The notes beneath the pieces are model-generated. The model did not search any database, had not been told where the DNA came from, and saw nothing but the letters and a program-made list of their open reading frames with translations. From contig LGRX02025774.1 of assembly GCA_001247695.2 (NCBI GenBank), positions 26,529 to 90,528 of the forward strand: a stretch of 64,000 bases of DNA, read 5' to 3'. Shown piece by piece: positions 24,952 to 35,600 of the stretch. Positions within the stretch are counted from its first letter, which is position 1; each line of letters begins with the position of its first letter. The DNA comes from Cymbomonas tetramitiformis (Eukaryota; Chlorophyta; Pyramimonadophyceae; Pyramimonadales; Pyramimonadaceae). The position numbers and the translations under genes are program-made.

Positions 24952-27618
24952 TTGGGGCCATCGACCTCATCCCAAGAGCGTGGCCTTCACCTCTGGAACC
25001 GCTTGCGACACACCTACCGCTCAGCTGGTGCCCCGCCACTACCGAGGGATGACTTGACCAGTCACCCCCTTGCAGAAAGTGGCCCTTTCGACGAACCGTC
25101 TCTACCTCTCGATGATGGCCCTGCTTACACACAGGCAAGGATCGAGGGTCGGAGGGGGCGGCGAGTTCCCCGACACAGGCCCCCCATCATGGGCAGCAAC
25201 CTTGGAGGGCCCCGTGATCTTCGCCCCCAACCGCGTGCTGTTCTACCACTACCCAATTACCAGTCCAATCTCGCGGACCCGCGGAAGAGGCTAACTGCGT
25301 GGCATTGGAAGAGGGAACTATACTCCCTCCCTCTCGAGGTCGCCATGCAAAGGGTTCGCAGAGCTCTGCGTAAATCCCCAGAAGCTGCTAAAGCCCTGGT
25401 GAACAAGATGTGGGAGCGCACCCGCAGCCGCATACGCTCTGGGAGCCGATCGCCAGAGGAGCACGTGAACCGCGCCAACCAGCTGGCGGAGAGAGTACGC
25501 ATCGCCCGCGAACCTCAAGATCGCAGGGAGGGTCATCAGCGCATAGCATTGTGGCACCTCCTCTCGCACGACGGCCGCCAACAAGCCCTCGAGCCCCCTA
25601 GCGTCAGCTCCTCCGACCTCTACGCAGCTTGGAGGGAGTTGTCGCCCGCCGAGCAGCTGGAGGCGATCGCCACCTCGAGTCCGGACTCTTCCCCTGGCAA
25701 CAGGCTGTGGGAAAAGGAGGGCGTGCGAAGAGCAGCAGCGAGGTCTTCGGCATCTCTCTGCACCCTGGACACTGAAGTGGGCACGATACCCGGGACAGCG
25801 GGAGACGTGGGCCTACCTGGCGCCTGGTGCAGTCTACACGCGGTGCACCAGTACAAGATGAGGAAGCTGGGTCCCAGCCCTTTAGGAGTATCCCCTCCGT
25901 CGCCCCCGCTGGTCGAACCCACACCGGAGACGGCATCTTCGCTCCATGCTGACGCGCCGACTACCCCGGGAGGAAACCTTGAAGATCCACCCGACTGCGC
26001 ACAATCTTCGCCTGAAGTGGCAGAGGAGACCTCTACTTCCAGTTCGCTTTGCTTCACCCAGCAGATGACCACCGTCAGGACGCACGAAGCAGAGGATGCG
26101 CTGCCCCGTCTGGACAGCCACCCCATCGCTGAAGACCCCGAGGTGATGGAAGAGGAGTCCTCGGTCGATTCGCTCTGCTACACCCAGCAGATGGCGGTGG
26201 CTGGGACCCATGAGGCGAGAGCTGAAGGGAATCACCGGAGCTCCCACCAACTCGCCCTCGACTTCCCCACCAGCAGCCCCCAGCATGACGAGGACCCCCT
26301 CAGCCACAGCGAGACCCCCCACAGCAGTCTCATCAACAGCGCCACTACCCATGTGAGCCCCACAGTGAGCGGTACTACCCACGTGAGCCCCACAGCAAGT
26401 GGCACCACCCATGTGAGCCCTACCACCAGCGGCACCACTCATGTGAGCCCTACCACCAGCGACACCACTCATGTCAGCCCCACCCCGAGCGAATGCATTT
26501 CAACGGGCGCCCTGCTGACAACGAGCGCAGACAATCTCATCAGCCACCCGACCGAAGATATCGACTTGCTGGATGAGGAGTTCTACGCCGCGTGTAGGCA
26601 AACGGCGAAGGAGTGTCGCGACGCCTCGGACAACCTTCTCCCCAACCTCAAGTGCAAAAGCATACGCACGGATGGGGGAGTTCAGTGGAAGACCGACATT
26701 GAGGGTACTCTCGCAGCGGCGCATGATGAAGAAGGACCGCTGCTACTGGTGTTCTATGCAACCCTCAGAGGGCACACGGTCAAGGTGCTGATTGACTCGG
26801 GAGCTTCTGACAACTTCATCTCGGAGCAGAGTGCTAAACGATGTGGCCTCACGACACGAGCTGGCTCCGAGATGCGAGTCACCTTAGCGGATGGATCTGT
26901 AAAGATCACAGGCGCCACCGCGTACGCCAAGTTTAACACGCACACCACCACGGGCACCTACACGGAGAATGCCCTTGCCCTTCGAATTCTACCTCTGGGC
27001 ATACAAGTGGACGTTATCCTCGGGGGAAGGTGGCTGCGCAGTCACTCCCCCGTAACCCTGGGCTATGAGGGAAACGGTTCTGTGTCCTTCCTCAGGAAGT
27101 CCCGCGGTGGCAAGATTGGAGATCGCGTCACCATCACAGGTTGCTCGCCTCAGTCCTCACAGCCTCACGCACAACCTCCGTCCGTCCACGCAGCACAGAC
27201 ATCGATGGGACCTTCACGCAAGACACGCAGCAAAGACCAGAAGAAACTGTATTCCCGGCAGACGACCCTCCCTCAGTCTGAAAACACCCAGCTGGGGGAG
27301 CTCATGCGCCAGTTTGCAGCCCAGCAGCAAGAAATGCAGGGTCTTCGTCAGCAGCTGGCAGCAGGGCTTGCTGGTGCTGCTGCTGTGCCTGCGCAGCACC
27401 CGGCCGTCAAGGTGGAAGCGGGTGCTACAGGCAGCACGCCTGGCGATGCGGGGGGGGTCTTCCACACGACAAAGGAGGCCCCCCAGTATCTCGTGAAGTC
27501 ATTGCAGCGGTCGACAAATTTAGTTTGCGGAAATAATTTAAAAAGTGGAGTATGGGCCCCTGGATGCACCATCTCCACGCTGGACGAAGAGACAAGAGAG
27601 CCTGGACGAAGCCATTGA
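24952..27618 (+). CDS. Gypsy-A pol N-terminus with aspartic protease, fused to unrelated sequence
   Basis: The frame opens after a TAG at 24943-24945; the first listed codon is TTG, so the true expression mode (probably frameshifting from gag) is uncertain. Residues ~1-470 form a linker with four to five 12-residue repeats of the type THVSPTTSGT (about 26347-26480). An aspartic protease follows with VLIDSGASDNFIS (Asp at 26794-26796) and ILGGRWL. Past TITGCSP (27146) the frame continues by chance or fusion into a Gln-rich coiled coil (FAAQQQEMQGLRQQLAAG) not present in Gypsy-B, and ends at 27618. That last part may come from another gag. Confidence 0.65.
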   Translation: MGPSTSSQERGLHLWNRLRHTYRSAGAPPLPRDDLTSHPLAESGPFDEPSLPLDDGPAYTQARIEGRRGRRVPRHRPPIMGSNLGGPRDLRPQPRAVLPLPNYQSNLADPRKRLTAWHWKRELYSLPLEVAMQRVRRALRKSPEAAKALVNKMWERTRSRIRSGSRSPEEHVNRANQLAERVRIAREPQDRREGHQRIALWHLLSHDGRQQALEPPSVSSSDLYAAWRELSPAEQLEAIATSSPDSSPGNRLWEKEGVRRAAARSSASLCTLDTEVGTIPGTAGDVGLPGAWCSLHAVHQYKMRKLGPSPLGVSPPSPPLVEPTPETASSLHADAPTTPGGNLEDPPDCAQSSPEVAEETSTSSSLCFTQQMTTVRTHEAEDALPRLDSHPIAEDPEVMEEESSVDSLCYTQQMAVAGTHEARAEGNHRSSHQLALDFPTSSPQHDEDPLSHSETPHSSLINSATTHVSPTVSGTTHVSPTASGTTHVSPTTSGTTHVSPTTSDTTHVSPTPSECISTGALLTTSADNLISHPTEDIDLLDEEFYAACRQTAKECRDASDNLLPNLKCKSIRTDGGVQWKTDIEGTLAAAHDEEGPLLLVFYATLRGHTVKVLIDSGASDNFISEQSAKRCGLTTRAGSEMRVTLADGSVKITGATAYAKFNTHTTTGTYTENALALRILPLGIQVDVILGGRWLRSHSPVTLGYEGNGSVSFLRKSRGGKIGDRVTITGCSPQSSQPHAQPPSVHAAQTSMGPSRKTRSKDQKKLYSRQTTLPQSENTQLGELMRQFAAQQQEMQGLRQQLAAGLAGAAAVPAQHPAVKVEAGATGSTPGDAGGVFHTTKEAPQYLVKSLQRSTNLVCGNNLKSGVWAPGCTISTLDEETREPGRSH

Positions 27619-28069
27619 GGCGATCAAAACGGCGACGCCAGGCTTCTCGTACGAATGCGTGCGGGAATACATAAAACACCGACTGACATATATGAAATGT
27701 CAGTCCACCACCTTGGGGAGGTGGAAGCTAAAGACCACAAAAGAATGCCCCACGGGTTTTTTCCAGCGTTTTGACGGCCCGGCCCGCGGCGTCCGGGTGG
27801 CATCGGACGGCACCGGCGAGCTGCCCGGCAAGAAGACCACCGAGACGGTGCTGAATTACTTCGACGCCGGGCAGCCCACGGAGGGCCCCCTCTTCGAAGC
27901 CTTTTGGGCACTGGAGGGGGTGCAGTACGTCAAGCCCGCCGACGTGCAGCCCGCCAACTTGGGGAAGCCCGCCGTCGGGCTGGACAGGGATCAAGGGGAG
28001 AAGATCCCTGCCCCAGTCGCGCCCGAGAAGCAGGGCAAGGAGAAAAAGAGTTCGTTCGTGTGGCCACTG
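27545..28069 (+). CDS. Host-like gene, exon ending at a GTAAGC donor
   Basis: The frame is open from 27542 to past 28069, where CCACTG is followed by GTAAGC. It begins with a helical segment (SLDEAIEAIKTATPGFSYECVR) and has a Pro/Lys-rich tail (PVAPEKQGKEKKSS). The upstream boundary is unclear: the first codon is GTG, and the start of this exon or gene may lie further left under the Gypsy-A remnant. An intron 28070-28220 (151 bp) ending in TGTGTGAG would join it in frame to 28221. I recognise no family. The joining of exons is inferred from phase and splice words only. Confidence 0.45.
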
Positions 28070-28220
28070 GTAAGCAAACATACCTGTTATGTTTTTTTAC
28101 CCTGGACCCCTTTGTTTTAAGAGGGACGGTACAGGGGCCACGTTTAGCCCTCGTACCGAACCCACGCTGGACCGACCCACAGTGTGGTAGGGCCGCTCCA
28201 GCTGAACTGCAGTGTGTGAG

Positions 28221-28604
28221 TGTGGGTACGATGTCGCTGACTGCTATTGGTTTGGGGCTGGGTCGCAGGCGGATGACTCCACACTGGTGCTCGGGTCATT
28301 CGTCGCCGTGCACCGCATCCGCTCCAAATCCGTTACCCCCTTCCCCGAGGAGTTCGCCTCCTCACTCCTCGACTACGACAACGATCGGTTCGAGTTGTGT
28401 TACGGGGTGGTGGAGGGGGTCCCCGGGGGGAGCAGTGTGAATATTGCCAAGGGGGGCAATATCCCCAAGGACGTCGTGGAGGTTTTGCTCAAGTTCGGAG
28501 TAAAACCTTCCCCCCACGACGAGAAGGGCGAGCCCGGGGACCATCACGACCGCATCCTTGCGATGCACGAGCAATCCATCACGAAGTTGCTCGCTCTCCC
28601 CTCC
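28221..28604 (+). CDS. Host-like gene, next exon, interrupted by Gypsy-B
   Basis: The frame continues in phase with CGYDVADCYWFGAGS, then a globular segment (LVLGSFVAVHRIRSKS, FASSLLDYDNDRFELCYGVVEG) and helices (DRILAMHEQSITKLLALPS). Gypsy-B is inserted right after the codons for LPS. On the far side of the element (37950) the duplicated CCTCC leads into NSEK and a stop in the same frame, so the unoccupied gene either ended there or the insertion lies in or near an intron. No known domain is recognised. Confidence 0.45.
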
Positions 28605-29302
28605 TGTGCCCGGAGGCACAGCGTGAGCCGATATGCCTATGCGTCCGTATGTGTGTCATCGGGGGTAATCTGGGATTGGCACGATGACAGTGAAATTGGG
28701 CTTGAAATCACGATGAGAATGAATACCAGATGTCCGGGGTATGACAGTATGACAATATGACACTATGACAGTATGACAGTATGACACTATAGTAGTATGA
28801 CAGTACTGTGGGGGGTGTCATCGTGGAACTCAGTCAGACCCTCGAAGAATGGTCAGATTCGCATCGGGGTTGAAAAGACAATGAAATCGAATATCAGATA
28901 TTAAGGTTATGACAGTATGACAGTATGACGCTATGACAGTATGACAGTATGACAGTACAGTACAGTAGTATGACAGTACTGTGGGGCAGTCATCGTGTCA
29001 GCCTGTCGGCATAACATCTGAATCGAGAATGACGAATCGGAATTAGAAATGAGATCGGATCGGGAACTGAACGTTGAGCCGAAGTGTGACATCGGCTCTC
29101 GAGTGGTTGACCCTGCAACCTGAGTGACGAGTGAATAAGTAGAGCACTTGAGAAGTGTTTAGCCTTCAGAACTCGGAACCGAATTATCGTTTGTACCTCA
29201 ATCTGGCCCTGATCCAGTATATTATAAAAATCCGAATTGTGTACCTTTGCACGTTCAATCAAAAACATATCTCCGAGCATCTGTCGTCGTGCCCCTGGCA
29301 CA
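28605..29302 (+). repeat. Gypsy-B 5' LTR (698 bp)
   Basis: It starts TGTGCC and ends GGCACA (6-bp inverted ends). It contains arrays of the 8-mer TATGACAG and a TATA-like word (TATATTATAAAAA, about 29216-29229). The 3' LTR lacks one 5-bp ACAGT unit and has C for A in one TATGACA unit. Confidence 0.93.
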
Positions 29303-29304
29303 TT

Positions 29305-29316
29305 TGGTATCATGGA
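29305..29316 (+). other. Gypsy-B primer-binding site
   Basis: Two bases after the 5' LTR comes TGGTATCATGGA. Its first eight bases match the complement of the 3' end of plant-type initiator tRNA-Met (TGGTATCA). The ATG of the small gag remnant lies inside this site. Confidence 0.65.
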
Positions 29317-29458
29317 TGGCGTCCCAGAGGAGTTCTCCGAGGAGGTCTTGGCTCTCGCTACCTGTGAGGACGAGCAGAGCTACCAGACCCTGGCGGCCCT
29401 TGCGGGCATCGAGCTTGTGGAGGGTGACGGCCTCCCCCCGGTGGAGAGCGATGAATGA
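29312..29458 (+). CDS. Gypsy-B gag remnant (48 codons)
   Basis: ATG at 29312 opens a 48-codon frame (MDGVPEEFSEEVLALATCED...) to TGA at 29456-29458. It matches only the last ~50 residues of Gypsy-A Gag (from about 24587). The capsid region and the zinc knuckle are gone, with the junction falling exactly at the primer-binding site. The element would need Gag from elsewhere. Between this frame and pol lies a single copy of the 93-bp block. Confidence 0.65.
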   Translation: MDGVPEEFSEEVLALATCEDEQSYQTLAALAGIELVEGDGLPPVESDE

Positions 29459-29692
29459 CTGGCCGGCGGCCAGCCCCAGACCCTGCCCTTCGAGGAAGTG
29501 AGGTCTTGCCCTGATGATCAGACCCTCTCCGCCCTGGAGAAGCGGTCAGAACCAGTGGAACCCCGACGCGCCCGAGGACGCAGAGACCCTTGGGGCCAAC
29601 GTCCCCATCCCAAGAGCGTGGCCTTCACCTCTGGTACCCGCTTGTGACGCACCTACCGCTCAGCTGGTGCCCCATCGCCGCCGAGGGATGAC

Positions 29693-32600
29693 TTGTCTAG
29701 CCACCCTCTTGCAGGAAGCACCCCCTTCGATGAGCCGTCACTACCTCTTGATGACGGCCCTGCTTATACACAAGCGAGGATCGAGGGTCGGAGGGGACGG
29801 CGAGTCCCCCGGCACAGACCCCCCATTATGGGCAGCAACCGCGGAGAGCCCCGCGATCTTCGCCCCCGACCGCGTGTTGTCCTACCACTGCCCATCTATC
29901 AGTCCAACCTCGCAGACCCACGGAAAAGGCTAACTGCGTGGCACTGGAAGAGAGATCTGTACTCCCTCCCCCTCGAGGTCGCCATGCAAAAGGTCCGCAG
30001 AGCTCTGCGCAAATCCCCAGAGGCTGCCAAGGACCTGGTGGATAAGATGTCGGAGCGCGCCCGCAGCCGCATACACTCTGGGAGTCGATCGCCAAAGGAG
30101 CGCGTGAACCGCGCCAACCAGCTGGCAGAGAGGATACGCATTGCCCGCGAACCTCAAGATCGCAAGGAGGGCCATCAGCGCATAGCATTGTGGCACCTCC
30201 TCTCACACGACGGTCGCCAGCAAGTCCCCGAACCCTCTAACGCCAGCTCCCACGACCTCTACGCGGCTTGGAGAGAGCTGTCGCCCGCCGAGCAGCAAAA
30301 GGCAATCGCCACTTCGAGCCCAGACTCTTCTCCAGGTAGCAGGCTGTGGGAAAAGGAGGGCGCACGAAGAGCAGCAGCGAGATCTTCGACATCCCTCTGC
30401 ACCCTGGACACTGAAGTGGGCACGATACCTGGGACAGCGGGAGATGTGGGTCTACCTGGCGCCTGGTGCAGTCTGCACGCAGTACACCAGTACAAGATGA
30501 GGAAGCTGGGTCCCAGCCCCTTGGGAGCATCCCCTCCATCATCCTCGCTGGCCGAGCCCACAACAGAGACTACATCTTCGCACCATGATAACGCGCCGGC
30601 CACTCCGGGAGGAAACCCCGAAGGTTCATCCTATTGCTCAGAGGCGGAGGAGACCTCCGCACCCAGTTCGCTTTGCTTCACCCAGCAGATGACCACCGTC
30701 AGAACGCATGAAGCGGACGAAGCGCCGCCCTGTCTCGACAGCCACCCCATCGCTGAAGACCCTGAGGTGATGGAAGAGGAGTCCTCGGTCAATTCGCTCT
30801 GCTTCACCCAGCAGATGGCAGCAGCTGGGACCCCTGAGCCGAGAACTGACCACCAGAGCTCCCACCAACTCGCCCACAACTCCCCTGCTGGCAGCCCTCA
30901 GCATGACGAGGATCCTCTCACCCATGGCAGTCTCATCAATAGTGTCGCTACCCATGTGAGCCCCACAACAAGCGGCACTACCCACGTGAGCCCCACAGTA
31001 AGCGGCACTACCCATGTGAGCCCCACCACCAGTGGCACTACTCATGTGAGCCCTACTACCAGTGACACCACCCATGTGAGCCCTACCACCAGCGACACCA
31101 CTCATGTCAGCCCCACCTCGAGCGAATGCACCTCAGCGGGCACCCTGCTGACGGCGAGTGTAGACAACCTCGTCAGTCATCCGACTGAAGATGTTGATTT
31201 GCTGGATGAGGAGTTCTACGCCGCGTGTAGGCAAACGTTGGAAGAATGCCGCGAGGCCTCGGACAACCTCCTCCCCAACCTCAAGTGCAAAAGCATACGC
31301 ACAGATGGGGGAGTTCAGTGGAAGACCGACATCGAGGGTACCCTCGCAGCGGCACATGACGAAGAAGGACCGCTACTGCTGGTATTCTATGCAACCCTCA
31401 GAGGGCACACGGTCAAGGTGCTGATCGACTCGGGGGCCTCTGACAACTTCATCTCGGAGCAGAGCGCTAAGCGATGTGGCCTCACGACACGAGCCGGCTC
31501 CGAGATGCGAGTCACCCTGGCGGATGGATCTGTGAAGATCACTGGCGCCACCGCGTACGCCAAGTTTAACACGCACACCACCACGGGCACCTATACGGAG
31601 AACGCCCTTGCCCTCCGGATCCTACCACTGGGCATACAGGTGGATGTTATCCTTGGCGGGAGGTGGCTGCGCAGTCACTCTCCTGTCACTCTGGGCTATG
31701 AAGGGAATGGCTCCGTCTCCTTCCTCAGGAAGTCCCGCAGTGGTAAGATTGGGGATCGCGTCACCATCACAGGCTGTTCTCCTGGGAAAGCATCTGGGGA
31801 CAGGTCTCCGAAGGGCACGGCCTGCGCGGGATTGATGGATGAGGTGTTCCTAACCCCTGCCCAGCTGAAGAAGTACCTGGTGTACGCGGAGACGCAGAAG
31901 CTACGCGGTAATGACGACCCGGAGATACAACCCGCCTGGCTCATGGTGGCCGAGAAGTCCCCCGATGATACTGCTTCTGCCTTTGCAGCCACGGCTATCG
32001 ACTCTGAGAACGCCGAACCCGCTGCGGATACTGAAGATGCAGAAGTGAGCCCTGAGTGGACCCTCAAGTTTCAGGATTTCTGGGGTGAGGAGTACAAAAA
32101 GGAGATGACGACTGCCCTACCGAACATCGATGGACTCAGACATGACCCCCAAGATGAAGCCAACATTAACCTGGACCCTGAGCTGAGCAAGAAGGGGCCG
32201 CCCTGCCAGCGCATCTACAAGAAGTCTGCAGAGGAACTCCGCCAACTTCGAGAACGCGTGGAGACTCTGATGTCCAAGGGCTACATCCGACCCTCTTCCA
32301 GCCCTTATGCAGCTCCCTGTCTGATGGTCCCCAAACCGGGGAACCCCAAGGAGCTGCGACTGGTGATCGATTACCGGCTCCTCAACCGCCAGACAGTTAA
32401 GGACAAGTATCCTCTCCCAGACATCCAGATGATGTTCGACGAGATGCAGGGTGCGAAGTTCTTCTCTTCGTTCGACGCGGTGGATGGCTTCTGGCAAGTA
32501 CCGATGGCACCAGGAGATGTCGAGAAGACCGCCTTCACCACCCAGATGGGGTCATATGAGTGGTTGGTCATGCCGCAGGGGCTGCAGAATTCACCATCTC

Positions 32601-35600
32601 AGTACCAGCGACGGATGCAGCGGGCCTTGGGCCATCTCCCATTTGTCCGGATCTTCATCGATGATGTGGTCGTCTTCAGCAACACCGCTGCAGAGCACTA
32701 CGAGCACGTCAAGCAACTGCTCCTGACATGCAGGGAGAAGGGCGTCTTCCTCAAGAGGTCCAAGTGCCAACTGTTGAAGAAATCCTTGCGGTTCCTTGGC
32801 CACTGTATCTCCGCAGATGGCTGCAGACCCCAACACGACAAGGTGGCTGCAGTGAGGGACTGGCCCGAGCTGGAAACGGTTACCCACGTCAGGCAGTTCT
32901 TGGGCCTGGCGGGGTATTACCGCAGGTTCATCCACTGCTTCTCCGAGATCGCTCAGCCCCTCACCCGGTTGACCAAGTCGGACGTACCCTGGGAGTGGGG
33001 TCCCATGCAGCAGTGGGCCTTCGAGGAGCTGAAGAAGGCCCTCACCTCAGCGCCAGTGCTCGCCTTGCCCAACATTAAGGGTGCCGCAGACGGCACGGCA
33101 CCTTTCGTGGTGCAGACGGATGCTAGCGGCATCGCTCTTGGGGGAGTACTGATGCAAGACAATGGAGATGGTCTTGGACTGCGCGTGATAGCATACGAGA
33201 GCCGCCAGTTCTCAGCCGCCGAGCAGAATTATCACACCGGCGAGCGTGAGCTAGGTGCTCTACACCACTGTACCACCGTTACCTGGCGGCATTACCTCAT
33301 CTTCACCAACTTCCGCATCCAGGGTGATCACCGCCCCCTTGAATGGCTGATGGAACCTGGCAGGGAGCTTAGCCGCAGACAGGCACGCTGGTACATGGAT
33401 CTGGTGGAGGTGGGAGTCCCGAGAATGGAGTACATCAAAGGAGCGCTGCTGCTGGTACCGGACGCCCTGTCCAGAAGACCCGACTTCAAAGACAAGGACG
33501 TGCGTGAGGGGTTGAAGGAGGCAGGGGTGATCGACCCCACCTCAGATCTACCGAAAGACCCCCTGGCAACGCTGGAGTCTGAATACTTCTCCAGCTCACC
33601 ACCCGCAGCTCATCCCCACTGGGCCCAGACTGTTGACTGTTGGCTCTCAGCAGTGGAGACCCTCTCCGTGGCGGAACAGGCCATGGACATGGGGGAGACC
33701 ATCGCTCTCGTTAACCCGAAGCTCTATAAGGGAATGAAGGAGGATCACCTCGACTTCGACATGCCTGACTGGCCTGCAGCTGATAGCGCGAAGCCGGTAG
33801 AAGCTCCACACAAACCCCCTGATAGAGCTCCACCCCAGATAAGGATAACGAGGAGTATGTCACGCGCTGGGAAGGCCTCTACGACCCCAACGCCTCCGCA
33901 GTTGGCGTCACCAAAGACGCGAACGCCTACGTCACGAGCTGACGCATCGGAGGCGCCCACTGAGAAGGTGCCAACGAGCTCACCAACCCCGCAGCAGGCG
34001 CCCCAACAGTCAACTCCATCCCCGGTCCTTCACCCACAGAAACGGCAGGCTCCCCCAGAGGACTCACAGAATTGGCGTGTCCGAGCAGAGTACTCCTCGA
34101 AGTACGCCGAGAAATTTGGACCCTTCGATGTGGACGCCTGTTGTGACTTTGGCGGCCGCAACAGACAGGCGGATAGATTCTGGACAGACTGCCTTTCAGA
34201 GAAATGGAGGGGCCTTCGGGTTTGGTGTAACCCTCCATACAACTCCAAGTGCATTACTGTGGAGGCGATCTTGAACAAGTATATCGCAGAATGGAAGGCA
34301 GACCCAGAGAACACCTCAGCAGTATTCGTTCTACCAGATCACCAGTCCAAGCTCCCCGCGTGGCGCAAACTTTTCAGAAAGGCCAATATGCAGATTGTGG
34401 AGGTCATCCCTACTCACGATGACAAGGGCGAGCCCAACCAGTTCTTCGAGAACCCAGATGGGAGAGCCTTCGACCTTCGCTGGCCTGTTCTGATAGTGCA
34501 CGCCCCTCCCGCCAAACCACAACCAGCACGCGTGAGGCATCCGCGAACAGCCCCCGCTGTGATAAGGACAGGTGAGGCGGCAGACTTCAGAGACGCAGCC
34601 TCCCAGCAGTCGGACTCAAAGTTCCTGCGCGCGTTGAAAGCGGAGTACACCCGAGAGGGGACACTTCGTTCACTAAGAGAGAAGGTGAAGGCGGCACCAC
34701 ACCAATGCCTACAAGACTTCAGACTAGTGGGTGAAGTGGTTTGGAGGACCGCAGCAGGGAGATATCAGTTGGTGCTGGGGGAGGACTCTCCACTTCGAGA
34801 AGTAGTGATTCGCCATGCTCATGAGTCATTGTCCTCAGGTCACACTGGGCGAGACAAGACTCTGGAGAGGGTGCTGCGACGCTTCTATTGGCGTGGTGCC
34901 GCGGAAGATGTAGGCACCTGGGTTGCATCCTGCGCAGTGTGCCAATCAGTGAGGCCGCGGGGAACTTACCCGGATGGGTTGCTAAACCCTCACAGCATCC
35001 CGAACAGGCCATGGCAGGATGTCGCGGTGGACTTCGTCACCGGCCTGCCGGTATCAGAGAGAGGCAATGACGCTTTCGTGGCCTTCACCTGCAAGCTGAC
35101 GAAGATGGTCCACGTTGTGCCGATGAACTTCGGCGACAGCTCCGCAGCTGTGGTGGCCAGAATCTACTTTGACTCGGTGTGGCGCTTACATGGCGCGCCT
35201 ATGAAGATTGTCTCTGATCGTGACCCACGGTTTCAAGATGCTTTCTGGCAGGAACTCATGAGGCTGATGGGTGTGAAAGTGGCTCGTACCACGCCGTACA
35301 ACCCTCGGTCTGACGGCCAGGCGGAACACAGCAACAGGGTTATTGAGGACATGCTCAGGTCCTTTGTAGACGCCAATGTGGAGGACTGGGATCTGTTCAC
35401 CACTAACGTGGAGTTCGCGATCAATGACTCCAGGAGTGAATCTACTGGCTTCACGCCATTTGAACTGGTGTTCGGGTTCTCGCCGCTGTCGCAGTTGGAC
35501 CTTTTCCTGGAGGCCGCACAGTCCACCGCTGGACGACGAACTGGGGGAGTAGGCACCGCACACGAAGTGGCTGTGAAATTTTCGTCGCAGCTGCGGGACG

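Larger units (their letters stand above)
22345..27146 (+). mobile_element. Gypsy-A: 5' part of a Ty3/gypsy element (LTR, gag, protease)
   Basis: The 5' LTR is followed by a full gag and the protease part of pol. From about 24587 onward it is closely related to Gypsy-B, up to TITGCSP at about 27146, where homology stops and unrelated Gln-rich sequence follows. RT, RNase H, integrase and the 3' LTR are absent, so the element is truncated. Its LTR is unrelated to that of Gypsy-B. Confidence 0.75.
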
